Part shown: piece after piece, positions 52,756 to 61,886 of the stretch | Numbering within the stretch: the stretch's first letter is position 1 | Layout of the letters: every line of letters starts with the position of its first letter | NCBI RefSeq assembly: GCF_002940945.1 | Contig: NZ_PNFV01000001.1 | Coordinates: 1-64,000, forward strand | Direction: 5' to 3' | DNA length: 64,000 nt | From: Limosilactobacillus pontis | GTDB lineage: Bacteria; Bacillota; Bacilli; Lactobacillales; Lactobacillaceae | Notes under the pieces: generated by a model | Database searches by the model: none | Told to the model about the DNA's origin: nothing | What the model saw: the letters and a program-made list of their open reading frames with translations, nothing else | Program-made: the position numbers and the translations under genes

Positions 52756-52811
52756 GTTTTCTTGAAATGAGGTGGTTCCTGTGAGCTATTCTTCAGAAAG
52801 GATTACAGCCC

Positions 52812-52952
52812 GTGAGCGTCTACCAGGCACTCATGCTAGCGTTAGCATTTGCGACTTTCGTTGTTGCATTTACTAACCTTTATTTTCACATTCTGTGCAT
52901 AATAAAAGACCGTCCAGTTAACTTTGGCAGGTTGCGGACGATCTTTTATTAG
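52812..52952 (+). CDS. Holin-like type I toxin (46 aa)
   Basis: The ORF runs from GTG 52812 to TAG 52950-52952, with AGAAAGGA about 10 nt upstream. The protein opens SVYQALMLALAFATFVVAF, a single membrane helix matching the 'putative holin-like toxin' family of lactobacilli (SVYQALML start), and ends with a basic tail. Its 3' part overlaps a bidirectional terminator (52902-52951). The long structured leader and the opposing promoter fit an antisense-controlled type I toxin-antitoxin locus. The tail is longer than in many relatives because the frame reads through the terminator stem. Confidence 0.7.
   Translation: MSVYQALMLALAFATFVVAFTNLYFHILCIIKDRPVNFGRLRTIFY
52902..52951. terminator. Bidirectional terminator of the toxin/antisense pair
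   Basis: AATAAAAGACCGTCC and GGACGATCTTTTATT pair around a 20-nt loop, with A/T runs suited to both directions. Confidence 0.75.
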
Positions 52953-53016
52953 ATAAAAAGTAACTAAGCCACCGCCTTTAAAGCGGCTCGCTTTTTTGTT
53001 TACAATTGTATTTTAC
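52953..53016 (-). ncRNA. Candidate antisense RNA (antitoxin) 5' region
   Basis: On the minus strand a TACAAT -10 lies at about 53005-53010. The transcript would run through GCGAGCCGC, GGCGGTGGCT and into the shared terminator, overlapping the 3' end of the toxin mRNA. No good -35 was found. The remainder of 52604-53160 has the LysR promoter region and nothing further recognised. Confidence 0.45.
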
Positions 53017-53160
53017 CATCAGTGATAGCTACGAACAAATTGTAAATCTTTGAATCGCACATTTCCATCTTGCTATTGAAGGATCATTCGTAATTTCTTT
53101 AATCTATCATCAACAAGGGCCGTAGAAAAGCTCATTTTGTTTTCCAACGACTTCTTTTAA

Positions 53161-55404
53161 TCATGCTTGTTTTCTCTTGCGCTTAATAAGTGTTAAGCCA
53201 GTCATGCTCATCAATGAAGTCCCTAACAATAGCCAGCTAAGCTCATCATTATCACCAGTCTGTGGTAATATAGCTTGCTTATTTGTAGGACGATTTGTTC
53301 GTGAATTAAGTCCAACCGGCGTTAAATTAGTTAAACTATTATTTACGCTTGCGTTATTGGTCCCCGCTTTTCGCATTGATTCTGCATTCAGCTGAACAGT
53401 ATTAGCAGGTTGCTCAACCGTTGCTGGTATCACCACTACTGGCGCGGTTGGTTGATTTACTACTTTATCTGTTTGGGTTGTAACAGATTGGGTAGCAGAT
53501 TGATCCTTTTCATTATGTTTTGTTGTTTCTCCTGCTAATTGTGCAGCTGTCATGTAAATCTTACGGTTCATTACCGGAGCAGTAATTAGATTACCTTTAT
53601 TCGTCATATCAGTAATGTAGTCAATAAAAACATCCGTATCCTGTCCAACAATTCCAACCAACTTAGCATCCTTAAAGGCGGAAAAGCCATCCCCACCACC
53701 AGCAAGGAAATCATTAATTACAACATTATAGGTCTTCTGCATATCCAGTGGCTGATTATTTTGGTCATATACCTTAACTACCTTGTACGGCTGGTTAGGG
53801 TCATTCTGATCAGTATACGTATAATGCAGACCGGCAACCTGTAAATAATATGCTTGATCTTCATCATATTGCTGGTTAAGCGCCTTAACAATTTGGGCGC
53901 CGGTCATCTGAACTACTCGTAAAATATTACCAAATGGCTGCACTGCCTGAGCACTTCCCCACGTAATTGAACGATCATTATTCACGTGAAGGTCAGCACG
54001 AACCCCACCGGTATTAGTCATTGCAAAATCTGCTGGTAATCCCGCCTTTTTAGCAGCATATAGCTGACCATCAACAACCAACTCCCCAACAGCATTTTCG
54101 CGAGTGGCGGTATTATGAAGCCGCCCTAAAATATCACCTGGCTTAGCAGCTTCCCCAATCTTTTTATTAATAATTGGTGCAACTCGGCGGTTTGCATCCT
54201 GAACAATTGCAGTTACATTAGCATCAGTTTTGACGTTCGGTGCATCTTTTTCAGATAGGACTGGGTAAACATGTGAAACAAGGCTGCCCTTTACAAAGTC
54301 ATCAGTCGTAGGATCAATATAGCCGATAATATCATCATATGCTTTTCCCGTATAGATAGCTTGAACAAGCTTGACACTTCCAACTGTCGCATTGGCATAC
54401 TGGTGAGAATGACCAGCAATGTAAAGGTCAACAGAATTATTAGGGTCGATTTGGTAGAGCTTCTTAATAATATCCACTGCATTTCCCTTGGTGTTTCCTT
54501 CTTTGTCCGTCGATACACCAGTATGGGCTAATACTACGATCGCATTTACGCCTTTTTTCCGTAAAATCCTGTCATACTTAGCAATTGTTTCTGCTTCATC
54601 AAGAATATCGTAATCCTTGTGATTATCATATAAAGTTAGGATTGGTAACGATGTTGTTTCAATCCCAATAAAACCAATTCTTGCAACCTTCCCATCACTA
54701 GTATGAATCTCTTTAATTAAATATGGTTGCATCCCAAACGGAATTTGGCCATCAGACTTTTGGACCACATTAGCAGTAATAATGTTAATGCCAGATTTAA
54801 CATGAGGATATGCCATTGCTGCTTCATTGTACTGCTTTACCGGCTGCCCACCATTTACAATCCGCATGTATTCGGCAAGACCTTCGTCAAATTCATGATT
54901 TCCTAATGTTCCAATATCAAAGTTCATCGCTTTTAAGGCGTGCATCGTTGGCTCATCCTGTAGTAATGCTGAATTTGCTGGTGATGCACCAACCATATCC
55001 CCTGCCTCAACCCGGATAGTTGTTCCCGTTGGATTAGCAGCCTTAAAGCTCTCTTCAGCAGAATCAAGGTGGCCGGCCAACCGAGCAACAGTTCCTGTAT
55101 CAGAATAGGTATTATTACCAATTGTTGCTGACCCAGTTGTTTCTAGGCCTCCGTGTAAATCATTGATCCCCAAGATTTGTACCGGAACATCATGCTGGTA
55201 TTGAGCTGGATCAGCCCAGTCAGTTGTCGCTTGTGGTGTGCTGGCCTCATCCTTATTCGTCTGAACCAGTGGTGTCACATTATCAGTAACTGGTTGGCCG
55301 TTACTCGAAGTTGTCGTCGCTGCATGAATACTGTTCGCTTGCAAATAAAATCCCAATAGTGCCGTTCCCAATAATAACGTATACTTAGAACCCTTACTCT
55401 TCAT
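53161..55404 (-). CDS. Cell-wall-anchored 5'-nucleotidase / metallophosphatase (LPQTG)
   Basis: A 747-aa exported enzyme. It has a signal peptide (about 1-28, cut near NSIHA), a calcineurin-type metallophosphatase domain with GINDLHGG, EAGDMVGASPANS, GNHEFDEG and GHSHQYAN, the 5'-nucleotidase C-domain (TNTGGVRADL, FGNILRVVQM, VINDFLAGGGDGF), a Gln/Thr-rich spacer, then LPQTG, a hydrophobic helix and RKRKQA. It would release nucleosides from external nucleotides, and perhaps adenosine in a host. GGAG 9 nt upstream supports ATG 55404. It is AT-rich compared with the housekeeping genes. Confidence 0.93.
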   Translation of the reverse strand: MKSKGSKYTLLLGTALLGFYLQANSIHAATTTSSNGQPVTDNVTPLVQTNKDEASTPQATTDWADPAQYQHDVPVQILGINDLHGGLETTGSATIGNNTYSDTGTVARLAGHLDSAEESFKAANPTGTTIRVEAGDMVGASPANSALLQDEPTMHALKAMNFDIGTLGNHEFDEGLAEYMRIVNGGQPVKQYNEAAMAYPHVKSGINIITANVVQKSDGQIPFGMQPYLIKEIHTSDGKVARIGFIGIETTSLPILTLYDNHKDYDILDEAETIAKYDRILRKKGVNAIVVLAHTGVSTDKEGNTKGNAVDIIKKLYQIDPNNSVDLYIAGHSHQYANATVGSVKLVQAIYTGKAYDDIIGYIDPTTDDFVKGSLVSHVYPVLSEKDAPNVKTDANVTAIVQDANRRVAPIINKKIGEAAKPGDILGRLHNTATRENAVGELVVDGQLYAAKKAGLPADFAMTNTGGVRADLHVNNDRSITWGSAQAVQPFGNILRVVQMTGAQIVKALNQQYDEDQAYYLQVAGLHYTYTDQNDPNQPYKVVKVYDQNNQPLDMQKTYNVVINDFLAGGGDGFSAFKDAKLVGIVGQDTDVFIDYITDMTNKGNLITAPVMNRKIYMTAAQLAGETTKHNEKDQSATQSVTTQTDKVVNQPTAPVVVIPATVEQPANTVQLNAESMRKAGTNNASVNNSLTNLTPVGLNSRTNRPTNKQAILPQTGDNDELSWLLLGTSLMSMTGLTLIKRKRKQA

Positions 55405-55912
55405 TTGAGATAACTCCTCCATAAGTGCGGATGAATAATAGCAGATTAAAATCTGATTAGATTTTAGCATGATTCAAACTTAATTTTGGTAGTAGTTATC
55501 AATTTTTAAAAGGGGTTACACAATTAACGAATTACCTTTTTAAGGTTCAACCGGTCACCTACTAATAGTTATAGTTCGTGCTGGCACGAAATTTTACTTC
55601 AACCATTCTTAGAACTAATCAGTAGTTGGTCAGGAATCTGTTCTTCTAACTCCGTAACATGATGAACTTAAAAGGATAGTAGAATAAGGAATCAAATACT
55701 TTACAACCCCATTTATTTTAGTCAAAAGAAATGACCTTACTGCAACAGAATTCCGCTACTGGTAAAGCCAACTAATTTTTATTATTTAATGTGGAAGCTT
55801 GGCAGGATACAGTATCATGTTTTAGTTCGGTATATTTCATGGCAATTCTTCTTTCATTAAGTTAACTATTGAAAATCAAAGAAGTAGCCATGCACTTCAA
55901 TTCAGGATTTTC
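55405..55912. other. AT-rich gap without recognised genes
   Basis: Apart from the upstream promoter region of the 5'-nucleotidase (short AAAATC/GATTTT palindrome near 55450), no ORF with an RBS, RNA or repeat was recognised in these 500 nt. Confidence 0.5.
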
Positions 55913-55940
55913 AAAAAAAGCAAGCTCTACAAAAGCTTGC
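55913..55940 (-). terminator. Terminator after the His/Asp-tailed membrane protein
   Basis: Minus strand GCAAGCTTTTGTAGAGCTTGC followed by seven Ts. Confidence 0.85.
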
Positions 55941-55952
55941 ATCGTTCTTCTC

Positions 55953-56309
55953 TTAGTTGAGGTCATTGTTACCATCGTTATGATCATCATCGTTGAGGTA
56001 ATCATGATAATGGGCATAGCTATCATCGTGGTGCTGCATCGCATGCAGGGTTTCATTGTCCCACAGCGTATCGGACACCGAGTCATCGTTATTTTCGTTC
56101 GAAGCATGCCGGGGATTGGTTAAGTCATCGCCACTGAGCCATGTGATCAGCCAGCTGATTCCTCCTAAGACAAGGTACAACATTAAGAGCCCAGCACCAA
56201 AGTAAAAGATTACTGGCCAGAGTCCGAGCAGGGTAATCAGAATCGCAATAATGATCGCAAAGATCACCCGCCGATGATGAACGATCTCCTTTTGCTTGTC
56301 ATTGAGCAT
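55953..56309 (-). CDS. Small membrane protein with Asp/His/Asn-rich tail
   Basis: A 118-aa protein with a basic start, two membrane helices (about 15-62) and a striking acidic, histidine-rich C-terminal half (HAMQHHDDSYAHYHDYLNDD and onward). The family was not recognised. The N-terminal helices recall small envelope-stress or DUF2892-like proteins but not conclusively. GAGG about 10 nt upstream favours ATG 56309 over a longer frame. The tail could bind metal ions. Confidence 0.65.
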   Translation of the reverse strand: MLNDKQKEIVHHRRVIFAIIIAILITLLGLWPVIFYFGAGLLMLYLVLGGISWLITWLSGDDLTNPRHASNENNDDSVSDTLWDNETLHAMQHHDDSYAHYHDYLNDDDHNDGNNDLN

Positions 56310-56569
56310 ATTAACGACGCCTCTTCCCGCTATTAAAACTACGATGAATGCCCTTTCTAAATTATTATACCACTTTCGCATACCTTAACTATTACACGTT
56401 ACTAAACCGTATTTCTTTTCCATACCAGGACTATATAGTATCTCTCTTGCCGTACGGCTGATAGATTTACACTGACGTTCAAATGTTACTCTTTGCATTT
56501 ATAAAATTCGGTTTTATAAAAAATAACGGTAAACTATGAATTCATAGAATATTAGTTTTATAAAGATAC

Positions 56570-59500
56570 TTAGTCATCAAGTAGTGGTGCAATGTGGTTA
56601 ACATACAAGTCACCCAACTGTGCCCGTACCTGCTTCTTCCAATCCATCATCCGTTTTAGTTCAGAGTCAGCATTAGCTTCCTTAAACTTCTTAAAAGCAT
56701 CGCGGGACAACATTTGATTAACGCCAGCCTGTTTGGAGGCATGAACATCATAATTCTTAATAACAAATTTTAAGTCGTCTAAACTAACGTGGTACTTATC
56801 CGCAAAGGCAACTAGTTCTTGATTATAAGCCTGATCAATCATCTTATTTAAGAGTTGATCAACCTGTTGCCCTGCAAATTTTTCTGGATGTTGTTTAATC
56901 TTGCCCCATAATTGACTAACAATAGTTGCTAACGGCTTATTAGTACGCCCTAAATCGTCAATATAATCTTCAATTTCCGTAGCTTCTTGTTCACCAGCTG
57001 TTGGCAATAGTTCACCTTCATCCGGAACATAAGCCTGAATCAATGACAGAATATATTGATAATTAACTGACTTATCAATCACTGATTCCAGTTCATAGTC
57101 AGTATTGACAGGCTCCGCATCATCATCGTCATCACCACCACACTTCTTGAATTTTTCCACCAGCGTTTCATATGTTCCTTGCATCGCGTCCAAGGTTTCC
57201 GGTGTCAATTTATAATCAGCTACCTGATCAACATCATCGAATTCATCATAAGTCTGAACCGCTGCAAAAGTCTTATCAAACTGTTGATAATCCTTCATAA
57301 AGTCTTTCTGCTCTTCATCCGTTGCGTAGAGGATCGACTGTTCCCCTACCGAAAAAGCATAAGGAGCGATTTGATCATATGCATAGTCAAACTTTTCCTT
57401 GGATTCAGTCCACGTCGGCGCAATAACCTCACCAATGCCACCCTTCGAATACAGGGTTAGTGCGTCATCAATATCTTTGCTAAACGTTTTGGGGAACTGG
57501 AAAGTGATGATGTTCCCATACTTCTTATCCTGATCAAAAATCCGGTTGGTCCGGGAAAATGATTGAATAATGTTCTGCGGGTTCATCGGTGGCCGATCAA
57601 CAAAGAGTGTTGAAAGATACTGGGAGTCAAAGCCCGTCAGCAAGCGATCTACAACAATAACCAAATCTAATCGCTCACTCTGCGGCTTGAACGCATCGTT
57701 CTTCCGTGCTAGTCGGTCATTGATGTTCTTATTATAGGCACCAATTTCATCCAAGCTATAACTGGTTCCATACTCATGATTATAATCATCGATGGCTTCC
57801 TTCATAAATTCCTGATCACCAAGTGAATCCTCATCATTTTGGGTAACCGAGAAGGTAATGGCAACCTTGGGGAAATCGGGCAAAATCTCCTTGATTCGCT
57901 TAGGTACTTCAACCGATGACTTACCATTTTTAATATCTCGGAATAACCGATAGTAACGTTTTGCTTGATCAATTGGCCGCTTATTAGCTGGACTCGTGGT
58001 AAGAATTGCTGAATAGGTATAACCGCGATTATTGATGTTCCGGATACCCAGATCCCGGTACGATAATTTGAGGATACTCTTAGCAACGGCATGCATATGA
58101 GCATCGGTAATATACTGGGCATTCAGTTTATCTTTATTATCTTCGTCATCGCTATCCTGATAAATATTTTGCATATCATTAATCTGAAAACCTAAAACGG
58201 CATGGTCACGGATAGCATCTTTAATGGTGTAGCTATGCAGGCAGGGTCCATATTGCTGTTCTGTGGTCCGTGCAGCTTTCCCATTTTCATTCCGACTATT
58301 TTGCGAAAAGATCGGGGTCCCCGTAAAGCCATACCAGAGTGGCTGAATATTGAAGAACTTATCAATATCCATTTTACTTTCTGGTGAAATGGTTCGGTGA
58401 CATTCATCGACAATGAACGCCAATTTAAGGTTTTTAAGACGATTAAACATGGCATCATTGCGATCTTCACCCTGCCATTTGAAAAGTGTCTGTAGTTTTT
58501 GGCGAGTAGTAACCAGTACCGTCCGCTCACCGCTGGTTAATTTCTTCGCTAGATTATACGTGCTTTCGGTTTCTTTGACGTCAATAGAATCATTATTAGC
58601 ATACGATTGAAAGGCTTGCGTAGTTTGGTTATCCAAATCCTTCCGATCAATCAAGAAGATAACCTTATCTAGTGACGGAATGGAAAGCAGGTTATGGGCC
58701 ACTCGGTATGAAGTCAGTGTCTTACCAGAACCAGTCGTATGCCAAATATAACCGGATTGTTGCCTCTTAGATGCGTCAAAAATGGCCTCAATGGCATGGA
58801 CCTGATAAGGCCGGAGAAGAATAATGTGTTTCTGCTTACTGTCCAGGACGGAGTAATCAGCAACCATGTGATGAGCCGCAGGAATTGATAAAACATCCTT
58901 GGCAAAGTCTAGGTAATTACGCACCGGATTATTATCCTTATCTACCCAACCACTCAGAAATTTCTCTCGCAGGTGCTGGTCCGCCGCAACGTACTTAGTA
59001 TCTGTCCCGTTGGTTACGACAAACATTTGAATGTTGGAAAAAATACCGTTGAACTTTTGCTCAGTAATGTATTTCTGAATCTGATTGAAAGCCTGCAGAT
59101 AGGAACGTTTAGGCGTTTTTAATTCGATATGAATGACTGGCAAGCCGTTAATTAGTAAGGTAACATCCCCCCGTCGATCATTATCCATTTTTTGACGCCG
59201 ACCCAATTGAATTTGGTGAACAACCTCATATACCGAGGTTCCACCCGCAATATTGGTATGGTCAATCACTAATAAACTAATCGTACCAACCGTTGTATCA
59301 TCACGCTGGATAGTAATACGGTATTGACCATTGGCACCAGTGAAGTCTTGGGCAGCCTTGAAGAAGGTTGAATGATTGATCTTAGCTTTAATACTAGCTT
59401 TCTCATTATCAGTTAGAGCCACTCCATTTAGGACCGCCCGATTATTATTCTGGAGGATTGTAAAGAAATTATCCCAGAGGTCGTCTTCCGTCTTAATATC

Positions 59501-59578
59501 CTCGCGAAGGGTCCATTGTGACTCATCACGTGTCAACTGGTTAATCAGTTTCTGTTCCATCTCTAGCTCTTGTTGCAT
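56570..59578 (-). CDS. hsdR: Type I restriction enzyme R subunit
   Basis: A 1002-aa HsdR. The nuclease motif is D138...E152-x-K154 (GDVTLLINGLPVIHIELKTP), the motor's Walker A is TGSGKT (282-287), the DEAD-like box is VDECHRTI, and helicase motif VI is QSFSRTNRIF. It has the R124/EcoR124-like domain order, with a helical C-terminus that docks on the methylase. It translocates and cuts DNA lacking the HsdM modification. It sits on the far side of the invertible hsdS region from hsdM, on the same strand. AT-rich composition fits acquisition. Confidence 0.95.
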   Translation of the reverse strand: MQQELEMEQKLINQLTRDESQWTLREDIKTEDDLWDNFFTILQNNNRAVLNGVALTDNEKASIKAKINHSTFFKAAQDFTGANGQYRITIQRDDTTVGTISLLVIDHTNIAGGTSVYEVVHQIQLGRRQKMDNDRRGDVTLLINGLPVIHIELKTPKRSYLQAFNQIQKYITEQKFNGIFSNIQMFVVTNGTDTKYVAADQHLREKFLSGWVDKDNNPVRNYLDFAKDVLSIPAAHHMVADYSVLDSKQKHIILLRPYQVHAIEAIFDASKRQQSGYIWHTTGSGKTLTSYRVAHNLLSIPSLDKVIFLIDRKDLDNQTTQAFQSYANNDSIDVKETESTYNLAKKLTSGERTVLVTTRQKLQTLFKWQGEDRNDAMFNRLKNLKLAFIVDECHRTISPESKMDIDKFFNIQPLWYGFTGTPIFSQNSRNENGKAARTTEQQYGPCLHSYTIKDAIRDHAVLGFQINDMQNIYQDSDDEDNKDKLNAQYITDAHMHAVAKSILKLSYRDLGIRNINNRGYTYSAILTTSPANKRPIDQAKRYYRLFRDIKNGKSSVEVPKRIKEILPDFPKVAITFSVTQNDEDSLGDQEFMKEAIDDYNHEYGTSYSLDEIGAYNKNINDRLARKNDAFKPQSERLDLVIVVDRLLTGFDSQYLSTLFVDRPPMNPQNIIQSFSRTNRIFDQDKKYGNIITFQFPKTFSKDIDDALTLYSKGGIGEVIAPTWTESKEKFDYAYDQIAPYAFSVGEQSILYATDEEQKDFMKDYQQFDKTFAAVQTYDEFDDVDQVADYKLTPETLDAMQGTYETLVEKFKKCGGDDDDDAEPVNTDYELESVIDKSVNYQYILSLIQAYVPDEGELLPTAGEQEATEIEDYIDDLGRTNKPLATIVSQLWGKIKQHPEKFAGQQVDQLLNKMIDQAYNQELVAFADKYHVSLDDLKFVIKNYDVHASKQAGVNQMLSRDAFKKFKEANADSELKRMMDWKKQVRAQLGDLYVNHIAPLLDD

Positions 59579-59658
59579 AACAATCTCTTTTCATCAATAT
59601 TTTATAGTTTCATTGTAACAGAAAAGCGCTTCATCTATTGATACAATAGGCAATTTTA

Positions 59659-60834
59659 ATGCAGCCACTTGCTTGGGAGCAGCGTAAGTTTAGAACACTG
59701 GTACGTGCTGACAAAAATAAAAATAAGGACGGATTACCTTTACCATCATATTCAATATCTAATCAATATGGATTCATATCTCAAGACAAAAAGTTTGGGC
59801 AGGATAATACATATTCGAAAGCAGATAAAAAAAACAATTATATAGTTTATCCTAATTCTTTTGCTTATAATCCCGCAAGAATAAATGTTGGGTCGATTGG
59901 TTATCAGAATTTGAAGGGTCCTGTCCTAGTAAGTTCTTTGTATGAAATATTTAAAACAAATGAACAAATTAATGACTTATTCTTACAAGAATGGTTTAAT
60001 ACTAAAATGTTTTTTAACCAAATAATAAAATATCAAGAAGGAGGTGTTAGGCAATACTACTTTTTTGATAAATTACAAACATCAGAAATTAGACTTCCTT
60101 TAAATACTAATGAGCAACAAGGTATTGCTGACCTCTTGAAAAAGCTTGACAATCTTATTTCTCTCCAGCAACGAAAACTAGACCTCTTAAAGCAACTTAA
60201 AAAAGGCCTGCTACAAAAGATGTTTGTTGATAAGAATGCCAAACAACCAATACTACGGTTTAAGGGCTTCAGTGGTGACTGGGAGCAACATAAGCTAAGT
60301 AAAATGCTACAAGAGAGAAATGAAAAAACAACTGCAAGTAAAGAATACCCTTTAATGTCTTTTGTTCAAGGAACAGGAGTTGTCCCGAAAAGCCAACGTT
60401 ATGACCGAGAATTTTTAGTAAAAAACTCTAGCAAAAAGTATAAAAAAACCGAATTAGGCGATTTCATCTATAGCTCAAATAATTTAGAAACAGGTTCTAT
60501 TGGTTTTAATAAAACTGGTAAGGCAGTAATTTCACCGGTATATAGCATTTTTAAATCAAACAATAATAAAGAAAGTCAATTTATTGGTATTTTGTCAAAG
60601 CAAAAAAGCTTTATAAATGAAATGCTTCGTTATCGTCAAGGAGTAGTCTATGGTCAATGGAAAATTCATGAATCTGATTTTCTTAATTTGCAAATATTAG
60701 CGCCTGATATTCAAGAGCAAGAAAGAATTATTAAATTATTTAATGAGGTAGACAATCTTATCTCTCATCAGCGGATTAAACTAGATAGACTAACCTATCT
60801 TAAAAAGTTCCTCTTACAACAAATGTTCATCTAA
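59659..60834 (+). CDS. hsdS: Silent hsdS cassette (inverted specificity subunit)
   Basis: 391 codons in reverse orientation to hsdM. Two target-recognition domains (about 10-150 and 205-345) are each followed by conserved helices (LISLQQRKLDLLKQLKKGLLQKMF and LTYLKKFLLQQMFI). It begins abruptly at the inverted repeat TTGGGAGCAGCGTAAGTTTA, lacks the usual N-terminus (PNLRFKGF...) and has no RBS before the ATG, so it is probably not expressed as such. It serves as a store of recognition domains swapped into the active hsdS by inversion. Confidence 0.85.
   Translation: MQPLAWEQRKFRTLVRADKNKNKDGLPLPSYSISNQYGFISQDKKFGQDNTYSKADKKNNYIVYPNSFAYNPARINVGSIGYQNLKGPVLVSSLYEIFKTNEQINDLFLQEWFNTKMFFNQIIKYQEGGVRQYYFFDKLQTSEIRLPLNTNEQQGIADLLKKLDNLISLQQRKLDLLKQLKKGLLQKMFVDKNAKQPILRFKGFSGDWEQHKLSKMLQERNEKTTASKEYPLMSFVQGTGVVPKSQRYDREFLVKNSSKKYKKTELGDFIYSSNNLETGSIGFNKTGKAVISPVYSIFKSNNNKESQFIGILSKQKSFINEMLRYRQGVVYGQWKIHESDFLNLQILAPDIQEQERIIKLFNEVDNLISHQRIKLDRLTYLKKFLLQQMFI
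59673..59692 (+). repeat. Inverted repeat 1, left copy (20 bp)
   Basis: TTGGGAGCAGCGTAAGTTTA, exact inverse at 62990-63009, near the 5' end of both hsdS genes. Confidence 0.9.
60158..60226 (+). repeat. Inverted repeat 2, left copy (69 bp)
   Basis: Encodes the central conserved helix of hsdS (LQQRKLDLLKQLKKGLLQKMF). It is identical base for base to the reverse complement of 62486-62554. Confidence 0.95.
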
Positions 60835-60840
60835 ATAATT

Positions 60841-60876
60841 TGGCGACACCAATATCGATTAGTGCCGCCATTTTTT
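60841..60876 (+). terminator. Terminator after the silent hsdS cassette
   Basis: TGGCG-a-CAC...GTG-c-CGCCA stem followed by TTTTTT. It lies between the convergent cassette and recombinase genes. Confidence 0.8.
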
Positions 60877-61807
60877 ATAGTTGGGAAAGATGATGAAGAA
60901 TTTTATCGTTATCTTTATTTCGTAACTCTTCAATAATGTGTAAATAGGTTTCCTGGGTCGTTGTTGTATTCGCGTGTCCTAACCGGCGAGCAACGCTGGC
61001 GATGGAAACTCCCTCGTACAGTAATAGGGATGCATGGGTATGTCGCAAGCCATGAATTGAAATTATGTGAATACCAAGCTCGGTACAATAGCGTTCCAAC
61101 AATTGATTAATGGTTGAATTAAAGACCCTTTTATCTGGTGATACGAAAACTGGCTGTTTACTATCTATGCCTTGTAATAGGGGTTTAAACTGACTCATTA
61201 GTTGCCAGTCAACGGTTACCGACCGATTCGACGATTCATTTTTGGTTGGCTGAAAATGTCCCGTCGGCGCCTTGTAGTTCCACGACTTATTGACCGTGAT
61301 CACTTGTTTTTCATAATTGAAGTCAGTTGGTGTTAGGGCTAGGGCTTCCGCAAAACGCAAACCGGTTTTAGCGATAAGCAGAATAAACCAGTCCCAGCTT
61401 ATGTTTGGCCCTAACTCCAGATGATTTATTAATAATCGCAGTTCATATAAATTCAGAAACTTACTTTTCTTAGCCTTAGGAGTACGGCCCTTAATAATTG
61501 CGCGACGAGTCGGATCATGTCTAAGATCGCCCATATCGATAGCATCAACTAATGCAGCCCTTAAATGGTGATGAAAGTCAAGAGTAGTTTGTCTTTCGTG
61601 CGTAGTTGCATAGTCATTCAGCAACTTTTGATATGTCTGCCGATTCAATTCGTTCATGTGAAGTTCCGGGGCGAGTGCTCTTAACTTACGATAGGTAAGG
61701 TAATACTTGTCTAAGGTAACCTGCCGAACGGCACCATCTTTATAAAGCTTAATCCAGTTCAAGTAATACTTGTAAAATAGCTTGGTACTATAGTAACTTT
61801 TTGACAT
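60875..61807 (-). CDS. Tyrosine recombinase (hsdS inversion recombinase)
   Basis: A 310-aa phage-integrase-family recombinase with an N-terminal SAM-like core-binding domain (about 10-100) and catalytic motifs TGLRFAEAL, HGLRHTHASLLL and LGHANTTTTQETYLH (R, HxxR, H/W, Y). It lies between two hsdS genes in opposite orientation, the position of the PsrA/CreX-type enzymes that invert hsdS segments. GGAGG (minus strand 61815-61819) is 7 nt before ATG 61807 and is buried in a perfect hairpin, suggesting restricted translation. Confidence 0.92.
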   Translation of the reverse strand: MSKSYYSTKLFYKYYLNWIKLYKDGAVRQVTLDKYYLTYRKLRALAPELHMNELNRQTYQKLLNDYATTHERQTTLDFHHHLRAALVDAIDMGDLRHDPTRRAIIKGRTPKAKKSKFLNLYELRLLINHLELGPNISWDWFILLIAKTGLRFAEALALTPTDFNYEKQVITVNKSWNYKAPTGHFQPTKNESSNRSVTVDWQLMSQFKPLLQGIDSKQPVFVSPDKRVFNSTINQLLERYCTELGIHIISIHGLRHTHASLLLYEGVSIASVARRLGHANTTTTQETYLHIIEELRNKDNDKILHHLSQL

Positions 61808-61814
61808 ACAAAAT

Positions 61815-61868
61815 CCTCCAATAAATAATAATCTGTGTTTCAAACACGTAATTATTATTTATTGGAGG
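61815..61868 (-). promoter_or_regulatory. Perfect palindrome sequestering the recombinase RBS
   Basis: CCTCCAATAAATAATAAT (61815-61832) is exactly inverse to 61851-61868, with GTGTTT/AAACAC pairing in the loop. In the mRNA the recombinase Shine-Dalgarno GGAGG lies in the 3' arm. Confidence 0.75.
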
Positions 61869-61886
61869 TTATTTTCTTACAATGAT

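Noticed and set aside
53001..53010. A second perfect TACAATTGTA cop box
   Set aside because: No copper gene is near. It coincides with the -10 of the likely antisense RNA of the holin-like toxin locus, and the palindrome can arise simply from TACAAT. A role as CopY operator is not supported.
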